A stretch of DNA of 64,000 nt, taken from contig NC_061869.1 of the NCBI RefSeq assembly GCF_907164915.1, forward strand, positions 43,521,771 to 43,585,770, given 5' to 3'. This stretch comes from Impatiens glandulifera. Taxonomy: Eukaryota > Streptophyta > Magnoliopsida > Ericales > Balsaminaceae. Shown here piece by piece: positions 1-10,551 of the stretch. The notes below the pieces were generated by a model. It saw nothing but the letters and a program-made list of their open reading frames with translations. It searched no databases and was not told the DNA's origin. Positions within the stretch are counted from its first letter, which is position 1; every line of letters starts with the position of its first letter. The translations under genes and the position numbers were made by a program.

Positions 1-102
1 ATAAATGTTCCGGTTGATTAAATGCAGCCGCTCAGTCATAAATGTTCCGGTTGATTAAATGCAGCCGCTCAGTAATAAATGTTCCGGACATAAATGTTCC
101 GG
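1..102 (+). repeat. 37 bp tandem repeat in LTR U3
   Basis: Two full 37 bp units (1-37, 38-74) are followed by two partial units beginning ATAAATGTTCCGG (75-89 and 90-102). The array continues off the left edge. It lies in the promoter-proximal part of the LTR. Confidence 0.85.
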
Positions 103-184
103 TAGCTGTCAGGCATGCTTGTTCAAATCCACAGAAGCAATCTCCAGGCAGCAGGTAGCTGTCAGGCAGGCGGCCGGCTAAGAG

Positions 185-260
185 CTGCCATGTGTCCAAA
201 ATGCAAACCGGTTAAGTGCATGTCTGCCATGTGTCCAACATGCAAACCGGTTAAGTGCAT
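185..260 (+). repeat. 38 bp tandem repeat in LTR U3
   Basis: Two consecutive 38 bp units start CTGCCATGTGTCCAA and end near GTTAAGTGCATG, with one or two differences. This is a second minisatellite in the same LTR, about 115 bases upstream of the TATA box. Confidence 0.8.
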
Positions 261-374
261 GACTACCAGGTGTTGAGGAAAATGAAGCGTGCAAGCAACC
301 TCTCTGCACCAGGCGTGATAACGATCAACCAATCCAGAAGAGAGAGAATAAAAACGACCGTTGGCTCTTCTCAG

Positions 375-384
375 CTATAAAAGG
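375..384 (+). promoter_or_regulatory. LTR TATA box
   Basis: TATAAAAGG-type box in the LTR, about 290 bases before the conserved U5 motif. That is the layout expected for a pol II start site in a plant LTR. Confidence 0.6.
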
Positions 385-1016
385 AAGATGAAATGTCTTC
401 ATTAAATGCAACAAGTTACAAACACAGTTGTAAAGTTACAGATTACGAAAAGCATTAAGTTCTAGAGAGATAAAGTCCTATACTCTAAAACCGGTGTGTC
501 TAAAACCGGAAGCTTTCTGTTTTGTGTGTTGGTGTGTTGAGTTGTTGTATTACATCAAAGTGTGAGTTTGGTGTAACCGGCGAGTAGCGAAGTTGGGCTC
601 GACCGGCAGTATTGTTGTAACTCTAAGAGTTAGTGGAGATCCTTCTCATAACCTGAGAAGAAGGGGTGACGTAGGAGGGTTTGATCCGAACATCCATAAA
701 CAAATCCTTGTCTCGTGTTCTTTCCTTTGCTTTTATTTCATTATCTAACCTCAAACCAATCATACTCCTAAAACCGGTCACTCACATCCATAAAACCGAC
801 TCCTCCTAAAATATCATCTAAAGTCGCAAACGTTGCTTCAACCTGAAACAGACATTTCCGCCCTTGAACCCGGTTCAAGAGTCTGTGACAGTTTGTGCAG
901 TGCTGAGAACGGTTATAGTCTCTAACCGGACTATCACCAAAGTGTGTGTGGTGTAAGCGGCCACCCTTACCGAAACCGGAAACACCCCGGTCCTCCAAGG
1001 GAGTCCCCGATCCTAA

Positions 1017-1416
1017 TAATCTTTAGAAAATATTAATTTAGGAGTACCTTCAACTAGCTCTTTAGAACAGATAAAGTTAATAGTTTTGAAGTTTAAATGA
1101 TAAAGTCTTTTATGCCAAAGCCAATTTTCATCGTTCTTAGCTATTATGCAAATAGGATTAGGTGTTTTATTTTTCCATTTAACTTTATAAATATTTCCTA
1201 TCCTATGCATTGTCAACAAAGTACTTTATTATTGATCATTAACTAAGCATGCTTTCTTAAGAAATTCAATAATATATCATATATTACACATTTAAATTAT
1301 ATTCAGCAAGTTGTAACACAAATTTCAATAAATAGCACGTTGTTTATGGTGAGGTTACCATGGAAAATCTTACCCTTTCTCATGGTCTTACCCTTGGATT
1401 TATCACCGAATGTGAT
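1017..1416 (-). pseudogene. copia pol fragment: protease tail and GAG-pre-integrase domain
   Basis: Minus-strand translation gives a TFGDKSKGK-type segment (about 1416-1370) that normally follows the copia aspartic protease. Some 100 residues later comes WLWHKRLYHLNFKTIN plus a LVEG motif (about 1140-1060), the signature of the GAG-pre-integrase domain that precedes integrase. Stops and shifts lie between them. The segment is continuous with the protease active-site region at 2991-3160 once the nested element is ignored. Integrase proper is not reached because an LTR interrupts at 1016. Confidence 0.8.
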
Positions 1417-1502
1417 TGTTAGATTAAATTAGCTAATCAACGTAAGAAAATTAGGCAACAATTATAAAACTAAAAGGTTTTGAATATTTAGTTTAAATAA
1501 TC

Positions 1503-1517
1503 AAAAAGGGAGAAATT
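1503..1517 (+). promoter_or_regulatory. Polypurine tract of E2
   Basis: AAAAAGGGAGAAAT sits directly before the TGATAAG start of the 3' LTR. It would prime plus-strand DNA synthesis. The same tract with about 30 bases of matching upstream sequence precedes the 3' LTR of E9 near 25442. Confidence 0.75.
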
Positions 1518-1609
1518 GATAAGTAAAAATAGTTAATTAAGTAGTAGTATTAATTAACTATTTAAATAAGAACCTAACTGTATCAAAATAATCATGTGTA
1601 GATTAAATC

Positions 1610-1830
1610 AAATCGGCATTTAGAACATATCGACTTTTGGACCAAATCGGTTTTTGGAACATATCGGCATTTGGACCAAATCTGCTTTTGGTGCATATCG
1701 GCATTTGGACCAAATCAGCTTTTGGAACATATCCACATTTGGACCAAATCGGCATTTCGTACAAATCGACATTTGGTACAAATCGACATTTTGAATCAAA
1801 TCATCTTTTAAAACAAATCGACATTCTAGA
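1610..1830 (+). repeat. Minisatellite in E2 LTR
   Basis: About ten imperfect ~20 bp units alternate between AAATCGGCATTTGG-like and ACATATCGGC-like forms. Apparent open frames on both strands here come from this repeat and show no protein features. Confidence 0.75.
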
Positions 1831-2990
1831 CATATTGGTAATTTGTGAGATTGGTAGTTTGCAAGGGCGATACGGCTTTCTAGATATCGTCTTTTTGGAA
1901 AGCACGCGTCCGACATTCTAGATTTTGGTATTCTGAAAAGCGCTTCCGGCTTTCTAGATATCGGCTTTTAGAAAGCACGCGTCTAACATTCTATATTTTG
2001 GCATTCTATGAAGCGCATTCAGCATTTCACAACTCCCATGCTTTACCAACTTCAGGAACACATATATGAACTCTTTTCGTAAATTCAGACATCAACTTTA
2101 CACTTCCCAGATGAGCATTTCCATTTAAGTGCAAAGACTGATGAAAATCTTCCTAAAATAATAAAACAATTAACAAAGACATGTCAAACAATCTGAGATA
2201 TACATTCCTTGGAGATTGAAATCACATTAATGTAAATTTGTCCTACTATTATTCAATTACAGACAAGATCTAAGAATATCCTATATGATGTACTACTCTA
2301 GACCTCAACCAATAAAAATCAAGACAGTGATTTTATGAAGCAGATATATCCATTGAGCAGCAAATATATCCATTTGACATCTGCCTACTTAAGTAGATAG
2401 AGGACAATTTGCTTCACAAGTGTTGAACAAGCTTTTTCAACTTCATCAGTTTACAAGCAAAAACACCAATTGTTCTCACTACTCTCTCAAGCCTTAAAAT
2501 TTACAAGTGTGTTAGAGTGTTAAAAGTATATTACAATACTAGCTATTTTGTGTGAGTTGGTGAGCATTATAAGTTGACAGAATTCGTTTCTGTTCAATAG
2601 AGTGAGTGTATTGGAAGGTCGAAAACAGGTAGTAACTAAGACCTAGTTGTTCGACTAAGTTAGTATACGTATTGTAAACAGACTGAATATTCTAGTGAAT
2701 ATCATTCTCAAAGGTTTGAGAAGAAGGGGTGACGTAGGAGTTTATACTCTGAATATCCATAAATTTTGTGTCTTGTGTTAGGTGTTCTTCCTTATCTCAT
2801 TATCTTTATTGATCATCCGTTGCTTCAATCCCAAACAAATAGTTCCTAACTAGAATTTGTCAAGAGTTTGTGACGGCTTGTGTAGAGTAGAAATAAGATA
2901 ATCAACCTCTAACAGGGTTATTATCGAACAGTGTGTGTAAGCGTTCAACGTTGTAAGACCCCGTCTCCTTCGGCGATCCGAATCCTAACA

Positions 2991-3160
2991 GTGATCCTTG
3001 ATCCAAATTCCTTCACAACGTTGGTTAGAAGCTTGCTATTTCCGGTCATATGCATTGAGCATCCACTATCTAATTACCATTCTAAATCCTTCAAGCATCT
3101 CAATTGTTTACCCTACAAAATAAAACTATTTACGCCTTTTGGTACCCACATTTAATTGTG
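2991..3160 (-). pseudogene. copia protease start (DSG motif) of E1
   Basis: Minus-strand translation contains LDSGCSMHMTGN near 3085-3035, the active site of the copia aspartic protease that matures Gag-Pol. A stop replaces a residue just before it. A few codons later the frame is cut by E2 at 2990 and resumes at 1416. Confidence 0.85.
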
Positions 3161-4905
3161 TCCGTGTTTGATTAGTCATTTGGGGATCCATACTTGTGTT
3201 ATTTTGATGAATATCCATGTTTTAGTCTTAATAAGTCTTCTTACATTAGGCTTGATATCTCTCTGTCTTCCTTCAGATATGTCATAAAATTTTGAGGATG
3301 AGTTTTGATAATACCTCTTTGAATGTTTGCCATGTTCATGTCTAGCCGCCCGGCTTACCTTCTCTTAGGACTAAGCCACTGTGACTTGTCGGTTGACTCC
3401 ACATATTTTAGTTTCTTTTTAGTTACTGACTCATCTTCTTCGTGACTTGCTCGAGTGTCAGTTGAAGTACACTTGACAAAATTTATGGAAGGAAGTTTTC
3501 TTTTCTTGGGTTTCCACTCCTTGCATGACTTGTTTGGGTTGTTGTTGTCATATCCTAGTCCAAACTTGTAGTTGGCAGGCCTCTGATGACTCGTCATCTG
3601 GTTGACTGCATCCCCAGACTTTGTCCATGTAGCAATCACATTGTTAGTTCTCTCATTTCCTTTGTCAACAGTTGAACTGTCTCATTAGGCTTCTCGTTCT
3701 TAGAGGATAATTCATTTGATTCTCGGATTGTGTTGTCTAGTTGAGTGGAGGAAAGGACGGACAGTTTCTTGTACTCAATAACCATTTCATTAAGTATAGT
3801 AACTAGGTCATCTCGAGTGAACTCTTTAGAGGCAAAGTCAAATACCTCTTCATCATTGGCCATAAAACACTTGACTTCTTCATTATCACTATCCGAATCA
3901 CTTTGGGTCCACTTGCTTTTCCTTTCCTCTACCAACATTGCTTTCTGATCCTTATTGTGCTTGGATAATTGATAGTCCTCCATGGGTTTCTGATTGGCTG
4001 GCTTCTTGTCGTCTCTACTTCGCATCCGACATTCCGACTTGTAGTGACCTAAAGTATCACAATTAAAACAATGAATGTTATCCTTGTAGTCATTGGAGTT
4101 GTTGTTGTGGTGGTAAGATGAGTTGGATTGATTTTCTTCATTAATCTGCAAAACCTCTTGACGAGTAAGGCCATTGCATCTTCGCTGAACTGCTCAACTA
4201 ACTTGATGGGTCCAGGGATAATGACGCTTTGGCAATGATAATGGATGTGGATTGATCTTCTTCAATCATTGAGTTCAACTGGAACTCATAGGCCTTGAGA
4301 TCAACAAACAAATCAAAGAGCGATATCTTGTTGAGGTCTATGGATTCCCTCATGACCATCGTCTTTATGTCCTATTCCCTTGGAAGAGAACGCATGACCT
4401 TGATAGCAATCTCCCTGTTGCTATAGGTCTTGTCGAGAATAGATAGAGTGGAGATAACTTGACTGAACCTTGTGTCAAACTCGTTCATAGTTTCTCTGGG
4501 ACGCATTTTAAAACTGTCAAACTGTCTAGTGACAACCATAATCTTATTTTCTTTTGTTTGCTCATTTCCCTCACACAGTTGGGTAAGTCTGTCCCAAATC
4601 TCCTTGGCAGTAGCACACTCGATGATGTAGTTGAACATACTGTCATCAAGAGATCTGTACAAGACATCTAAGGCTGTATTGTTGAGATTGTTCTTCCTCT
4701 AGTCTTCACTGGTCCATTCGGATTTCTCCTTATCGATCTTGATGGGACCATCTGTGCTAACACTCCACATATTGTCATGAAGAGAAGAAAGATGAGCACG
4801 AACTCTCTTCTTCCACATGATATAGTTTTCTCTTGAGAATGTGGGGATTTCGCTTCACTAGCATCTTTGGTTATGATTGACATTCTTAGTGAAAGCTTGG
4901 GAATA
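3161..4905 (-). pseudogene. Gag pseudogene of E1 (UBN2-type copia Gag)
   Basis: Gag forms the virus-like particle and packages the element RNA. In order along the minus strand: an N-terminal part (4868-4668); a UBN2-type core with MFNYIIECATAKEIWDRL and FDSFKMRP (about 4662-4372); an intact zinc knuckle CFNCDTLGHYKSEC (about 4078-4037); an acidic stretch; a region with heptad-like leucines around 3850-3640; and a WTKSGDAVNQ...FGLGYD block (about 3635-3560) typical of the long Sirevirus Gag. The frame changes several times (breaks near 4667, 4370-4150 and 3640). The gene is dead. Confidence 0.85.
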
Positions 4906-4913
4906 GAAATAGG

Positions 4914-4926
4914 GTCTGATATCAAT
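4914..4926 (-). promoter_or_regulatory. Primer binding site of E1
   Basis: The minus strand reads TGATATCAGACCC just after the LTR end, close to the plant initiator-Met tRNA complement TGGTATCAGAGC with about two changes. It would prime minus-strand DNA synthesis and fixes the LTR boundary at 4927. Confidence 0.75.
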
Positions 4927-6053
4927 TGATAAGATCTGCGTAATCGATAGAGATGGGGATTTGGCTATTGATGACGGCTTCGGATAAACGATTTGATAGA
5001 AATCCTGTTAGGGATTTAAATCTTTTTTTATTCTTCTAAAACCCTTGCAAACTCAAGAATGATTCAAGAGCGGAAACGTTTGCGCAGGTTTGAAGCTAAG
5101 AACCAAAGAAGGAGAAAATGAAAGAATGTAAATAACACAACAGTTTGTTTATGGATGTTCAGAGCAAACTCTCCTACGTCACCACTTCTTCCAACCACCG
5201 GAAGGATTCACTATACGTTTCTTAAAATCAAATACAATTGCACGGCTAGCTCACTGTTGAACAGAATTGACTTTGTTCAACTTACAATATATTAAAGAAT
5301 ATCACTCAACTAGACAATACTTTGATTCTAACACTCTCTTGATGTACATACAGTAAAAGCAAGAAAACAGTTTGTTCGATTGTATTTTCAGTAGTTCGTT
5401 CGTATGCGTATTTGTCAGTGTTAGTGACCGACTTGTTCTTCCGTTGTCCTTGAAGATCTTTAAATAGAGAGCAGGAACAAACGATCGAATCTACTGTAAT
5501 GACACGTGGCGAACTTCCATTGGAACGCCTCCATAGTACACAGGTATAGTAGACTCTGAGCACTAGGATCGTGGTCGTACCAATCTGGTAGTGCGCCGGA
5601 TATTCTTCTATGAATATTTTCTTACGTGGCATTAGTTAAATGGTTGCAACTGGCTGTCGTACTGATTTGCACTGAAAAGTGGAGCAATAATATCATACAG
5701 CTAGTTGAACGTTGATAGACATATGTTAGCTTCACGCAACTACTTAAGCATGGCATTAGACGTTTTTCACTTAGACTGACACGTCTAATGAAATTAGACG
5801 TCCACGTCTAACTAAGTATCTGTTAGACTGCACGTCTAACTACGTATCCGTTAGACTGCACGTCTAACTACGTATCCGTTTAATAGCCAATAAGTCTAAT
5901 GAACCTCATTCAGACTTAGTCTAATATAGCATGTTTTCGATACACCTGCACCAAAAATAATTAGACGGTTTAATTTATGTTTTATACCAACTCATCATCA
6001 AAATTACATTAGTCAGAATACTTTAACCCTTAGTCAAAATAATTTGACCCAAC
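4927..6053 (-). repeat. 5' LTR of E1 (minus strand)
   Basis: In plus coordinates it starts TGATAAGATC and ends GACCCAACA, so the minus strand runs TGTTGGGTC...GATCTTATCA. It carries the shared U5 motif in reverse (about 5171-5190), a TATA-like TTTAAATAGAG near 5461-5470 and a short TTAGAC palindrome array (about 5783-5885). The outer neighbour at 6054 is 5S spacer. Confidence 0.85.
6010..6053 (-). promoter_or_regulatory. Inverted W-box pairs at LTR start
   Basis: The LTR edge holds two imperfect palindromes, GTCAAAATACTTTGAC and GTCAAAATAATTTGAC. Each places two TTGAC cores (the WRKY factor core) back to back. The arrangement recurs at the same place in the 36842-38446 LTR and partly in both E6 LTRs. 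WRKY control is an inference. Confidence 0.45.
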
Positions 6054-6501
6054 ATCTTCAAATTGATCCTTTTTCACGATATTTTGTATGTTTTTATATA
6101 GAACATCAAAAATCAAATATATAATCGAAATTAACGTTTTTATAAAATCGTTCGTTTTTACGCATTTATTTTGTATTTTTTTCATTAAAACATTAAAAAT
6201 CAATTAAGATTTTCGAAATTAACTTTTTTTCTTAAATCGTATAATTTTACGCATCGATTTTTATTGTTTTTTATAAAAATGTTTAAATTTCTGTAATTTG
6301 ATCCGTTTTTAAGATATTTTGTATGTTGTTTTATATAAAAAACATCAAAAATCAAATAACTAGTTCGAAATTCACGTCTTTTTAAAATCATTTGTTTTTA
6401 CGCTTTTATTTGTTTTTTTTCATAAAATATTAAAAATGTGTGTTAATTTAACGTTAATTCGATTTTGTTCATTTTAATCGTTATTTAAAATAAGTATAAA
6501 A

Positions 6502-6619
6502 GGAATGCGACATGAGAACTTGCCAGGGCTCACTCAACCTAGTACTACTCTCTCCCAAGCATGCTTAATTAAGGAGAATTAATGGGATCTAATGCATTAG
6601 TGCTAGTATGATCGTACTG
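6502..6619 (-). pseudogene. 5S rRNA pseudogene (minus)
   Basis: The reverse complement aligns over its whole length with plant 5S rRNA: a GTACGATCATACTAGCAC-like start, AATGCATTAGATCCCATT, CAAGCATGCTT replacing the A-box region in altered form, and a GTCGCATTCC end followed by a T-run. Multiple substitutions, including in the internal promoter, make it unlikely to be active. Confidence 0.85.
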
Positions 6620-7108
6620 TTATGTACTGTTGTTATATGATGAACAATTAATTCATTTGATACTTCATAATTAAATTTTTTTTTATGAAATTCAAAATAG
6701 ACGAGTTTTAAAGGGATGAAGGCAGTTTAAGATCACAATTTCTTCAAATTGATCCGTTTTCACGTTATTTTTGTATGCTTTTTCATTAATACATCAAAAA
6801 TCAATTAGAATTTTCAAAATTAAAGTGTTTTTTTAAATCGTACGTTTTTACGCTATCAATTTTTTTTTTCATAAAAGCATTTAAAAAAATCTTCAAATAG
6901 ATCATTTTTCACGATATTTTTTATGATCTTTATATAGAACATTAAAAATCAAATATATAATCGAATTTAAAGTTTTTTTTAAATCGTTCGTTTTCACGCA
7001 TTTATTTTGTATTTTTTTCCATTAAAACATTAAAAATCAATTAAAATGTGCTCCCAAGCATTTATTTTGTATTTTTTCCATTAAAACATTAAAAATCAAT
7101 TAAAATGT

Positions 7109-7177
7109 TCTCCCAAGCATGCTTATTTAAGGAGAATTAATGGGATCTGATGCATTAGTGCTAGTATGATCGTACCG
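7109..7177 (-). pseudogene. 5S rRNA pseudogene, 5' half only (minus)
   Basis: Only the first ~69 bases of the gene remain, from the GGTACGATCATACTAGCAC start to CTTGGGAGA. The 3' half, with the C box, is replaced by spacer. A 60 bp duplication just left of it carries a second small scrap (about 7048-7058). Confidence 0.8.
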
Positions 7178-7862
7178 TTATATGATGAACAATTAATTCA
7201 TTTGATACTTCATAATTAATTTTTTTTTATGAAATTCAAAATAGACGAGTTTTAAAGGGATGACGACAGTTTAAGATCACAATTTCTTCAAATTGATCCG
7301 TTTTCACGTTATTTTTGTATGCTTTTTCATTAATACATAAAAAATCAATTAGAATTTTCAAAATTAAATTGTTTTTTTAAATCGTACGTTTTTACGCTAT
7401 CATTTTTTTATTTTTTCATAAAAGCATTTAAAAAAATCTTCAAATAGATCATTTTTCATGATATTTTTTATGATCTTTATATAGAACATTAAAAATCAAA
7501 TATATAATCGAATTTAAAGTTTTTTTTAAATCGTTCGTTTTCACGCATTTATTTTGTATTTTTTTCCATTAAAACATTAAAAATCAATTAAAATGTGCGA
7601 AATTAACGCGTTTTTTTAAAGCATACATTTTTACGCATCTATTTTTTGTTTTTTATAAAAACGTTTAAAATTCTGTAAATTAATCCATTTTAAGATATTT
7701 TTTATGTTGTTTTATAGAAAAACATTAAAATTCAAATAAGTAGTTCGAAATTAACGTCTTTTTAAAATTGTTTGTTTTTACGCATTTAATTTGTGTTTTT
7801 TTCATAAAAACATTAAAAATGAGTGTTACATTAATGTTTATTCGATTTGGTTCATTTTAATC

Positions 7863-9883
7863 TTTTAGGATCGGTATTGATAATAGAGTTTGGGGTCTGA
7901 CTAATGTGATCAGCTTACGATATTCGATTCGATAATAATCCTATGAGAGATAGTACATGTTTCTATTCTTCGCAAATCTTCACAAACTCTTGAAACTGAT
8001 TTAAATGCAGAACTGTTTGTTGGATTTGAATCGTTAGACAACTGAATGCAAAAGGATGAAAGTATAGAACACAGAGAGTTTTATGGATGTTCGGAGATAA
8101 AACTCTTACGTCACCCCTTCATCCACAACGAATGAATATCCACTAAGAATTTGATTCAGATATAACTCATTGAACTAGCTAACTATCTTTTGAATAGAAC
8201 TATATCTGTTCAACTTACAACACTAAGGTTTCTCACAGAAAAAACAGTATGCAATTATAGTATGATCACAACTAGACAGTAAGAGATTTTTTCTTTTTGC
8301 TTGAGAAACTTTTATGAAGCGAATGTGTGAAGAAAAAGTCAGTAAGTGAGTTGCGTGTATGTCAACCTACTCAACTGTTGTCCTTTGGGTTCTATTTATG
8401 GTTGTAGTGCACCAACGGTCGAATATTCTTGTTGGACATGTGGCATGTGTCCGTTGGACGATCCCCTATAGTACAAGAGTACAACAGACTCTAAGTATTT
8501 AGATCGTGGTAGTACCGAACAGGTAGTGCGCAGAATATCCTCTAATATTGTCATGTATAGGAAATGAAATTGAAAGATATCCGCGTACGTGGCATTCATT
8601 CAATTGATAGAATCAGCTGGATTGTTAGACTATTGAAGGCAGGAGGAGCAGACAACTAAGTGATCGTGGTTAAACAGATGCGTCCTTCAAACGGCTGCTA
8701 AAGAAAGACATCATACGTTCTTCTTTAAACCGTGTCTAAAGGAGTTAGATGTCCTTGACTAACTATGCTTCCCTTTAGACCGCGTCTAAAGGAGTTATAC
8801 ATCCTCGTATAACTATGATTCCTTTTAGACCGCGTCTAAAGGAGTTGGACATCCTCATCTATCTGCGCTTCCCTTTAGATAGCATCTAAAGGAGTTAGAC
8901 GCCATCGTCTAACTACGTTTCCCTTTAGACAACGTCTAAAAGAGTTAGACATCCTCTTATTACTACGTTTCCCTTTAGACCACGTTTAAAGGAGTTAGAC
9001 GTCCTCGTCTAACTACACTTCCCTTTAGACATCGTCTAAAAGAGTTAGACAACCTCGTATAACTACGCTTCCCTTTAGACCGCGTCTAAAGGAGTTACAT
9101 GTCCTCATGTAACTATTTTTTCCCTTTAGACCGCGTCGAAAGTAATTAGATGTTCTCGTCTAACTACGCTTCCCTTTAGTTCGCATCTAAAGGAGTTAGA
9201 TGTTCTCGTCTAACTACGCATTCCTTTAGACCGCGTCTAAGGGAGTTAGACGTCCTCGTCTAACTACACATCCCTTTAATCGCGTCTAAAGGAGTTAGAT
9301 GTCCTCGTCTAACTATGCATCCCTTTAGACCGCGTCTAAAGGACTTAGACGTCCTCATTTAACTATGCTTCTCTTTAGACTGCATCTAAAGGAGTTAGAC
9401 GTCCTCATCCTACTACGCTTACCTTTAAACCGCGTCTAAAGGAGTTAGACGACCTCATGTAACAACGTTTCTCTTTAGACCGCGTCTAAATGAGTTAGAC
9501 GACCTTGTCTAACTACTCTTCCCTTTAGACAACTTCTAAAGGAGTTCGACGACCTCGTCTAACTACTTTTCTCTTTAAACTGTGTTTAAAGGAGTTAGAC
9601 GACCTCGTCTAACTATGCTTCCCTTTAGAAAATGTCTAAAGGAGTTAGATGTCCTCGTCTAACTAATTAATACGTCTAAGCAGCCTGCTTTAGACTACGT
9701 CTAAGTTAGAATTGTCTTTAGATTTTTTCCTGCAAAAAATAAATAGACCACTCAGCTTGAATATAATAACATCATCAAAATTATGTTCTAAAATATATAA
9801 GACTTTTATATTCTTTTAAAGTTAATTAAACTATTTCTTTCTTAATTAATTTTCTTTCTTTCTTGTTTTAATTTTTCCCAACA
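7863..9883 (-). repeat. Left LTR of E4 (2,021 bp)
   Basis: It begins TTTTAGGATC (TGTTAGGATC with one change) and ends CCCAACA. It carries the reversed U5 motif at about 8095-8115 and a TATA-like ATAAATAG on the minus strand near 8390. It is 600 bases longer than its partner at 16504-17914 mainly because of a larger TTAGAC array. Confidence 0.85.
8724..9668 (-). repeat. Palindromic TTAGAC minisatellite in E4 left LTR
   Basis: About 19 imperfect ~50 bp units. Each holds two small palindromes: TTTAGACCGCGTCTAAA and GTTAGACGTCCTCGTCTAAC, with CTACGCTTCC between. The matching LTR on the right has only about seven units. Confidence 0.92.
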
Positions 9884-10551
9884 AAAACATGCACAAATTG
9901 AGGGGGAAATTTGATGTTTAAAATAATCAGACAGACGTATGTAGATGGAGGTCCTAATTGGTCTGATTAGATCAATCGTTTTCAAGAGTTATGTACTTAG
10001 ATGAATATTTGTTTAAGAAACTTGCAAATTAAGCTTGTCTAGACAACTATTTGTGAGACAGACGTCTAAAGCGCCTGTAGACGAGCGTATTTAGACTCCG
10101 TTTGAACAGACGCTTGTTAGACGTCTGTAGACGAGCGTAGTTAGACGCCGTCTGAATAGACGCATGTTAGACATCTATAGACGTGTGTAGTTAGACACCG
10201 TTTAAACTTGACATCTACACAACTTAGATGCAAGATATGTTGATGTCATGTTAGACTTCTAACTACGTGTGCCTTTGGACATTTTATCTTCGGACCAATC
10301 AAGGACAGTTGTCACATTAATATGTGCATTCATTTATTTTCCCCGCTCAAACAATAAAAATAGTCATATTCTAAATTTCGAATAACTTGAAGACACATGT
10401 CTCTCAATGTTAAAAATATGACTAAAATACCCGACAGTTAATTACTTCATGACTTTGCATTTATTAGAAATTTAGTAAAATTTGTTTAATGATAACAACT
10501 TTTAGGAAAATGTTCTTAAATTAAATGACAGTTTTATTTCAAATGATGCCT
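9884..10551 (+). other. Post-pol region of E4, inverted: purine tract, TTAGACG repeats, conserved upstream module
   Basis: The block opens with AAAAC, then AAATTGAGGGGGAAATTT (about 9895-9912), a purine tract of the kind that follows pol in Sireviruses. Three ~70 bp units rich in TTAGACG/CGTCTAA follow (about 10050-10205). Next is a segment alignable with E6 on its minus strand (54935-54800): ATCAAGGACAG, CCCGCTCAAACA, GTCTCTCAA and an ATACCC element in the same order. No frame is coding. Confidence 0.7.

Larger units (their letters stand above)
1..1016 (+). mobile_element. LTR remnant, CCGGTT-rich copia-type family (3' part of an LTR)
   Basis: This is the downstream part of a plus-strand LTR; its start lies before the window. 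A TATA box (ATAAAAGG, about 376) is followed by the U5 landmark shared by all LTRs here (GGGGTGACGTAGGAG then CCGAACATCCATAAA, about 663-703). The end reads GATCCTAATA, a decayed form of the usual GATCCTAACA terminus. The last 80 bases resemble the end of the E9 LTRs. It abuts a minus-strand copia pol fragment, so it is probably an insertion into E1. The short reading frames inside it have no coding features. Confidence 0.75.
1417..2990 (+). mobile_element. E2: internally deleted copia-type LTR element
   Basis: The 5 bp target duplication GTGAT flanks it exactly (1412-1416 and 2991-2995). The host sequence is copia pol, whose frame resumes across the insertion. The first ~30 bases (TGTTAGATTAAATTAGC...) align with the start of the complete LTR at 1518 and are a stub of the 5' LTR. 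About 70 bases of internal 3' end with a polypurine tract follow, then a full 3' LTR (1518-2990, 1,473 bp) ending GAATCCTAACA. One deletion therefore removed most of the 5' LTR and the whole coding region. Confidence 0.88.
1017..6053 (-). mobile_element. E1: Ty1/copia Sirevirus-like retrotransposon, 5' half, with nested E2
   Basis: Read on the minus strand the order is LTR (6053-4927), tRNA-iMet-type primer site, gag, protease start, a nested plus-strand element (1417-2990), then the protease tail and GAG-pre-integrase region, ending against the LTR remnant at 1016. Integrase, reverse transcriptase and the 3' LTR are not in the window. The long Gag with a coiled-coil C-terminal part and a TRSGDAVNQ-type block is typical of Sireviruses. 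All reading frames are broken. The outer flank at 6054 is 5S rDNA spacer, so the element sits in the 5S array. Confidence 0.85.
6054..7857 (-). repeat. 5S rDNA spacer and gene remnants, minus orientation
   Basis: AT-rich spacer made of ~100 bp sub-repeats with the recurring elements ATCAAAAATCAA, CGAAATTAACGT, AAATCGTTCGTTTTTACGC. It matches in reverse complement the spacers of the plus-strand 5S units at 39414-64000. It contains one 5S pseudogene (6502-6619), one truncated copy (7109-7177) and an 11 bp gene scrap near 7048. A segment of about 700 bp (6620-7100 against 7180-7560) is duplicated within it. No protein gene. Confidence 0.85.

Noticed and set aside
1637..1921. Two ~95-codon frames on opposite strands
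   Set aside because: Both read through the E2 LTR minisatellite and only reflect its period.
8724..9668. Regularly spaced repeats resembling a CRISPR array
   Set aside because: The units are contiguous palindromic minisatellite units with no unique spacers, they lie in plant LTRs and no cas gene is present.
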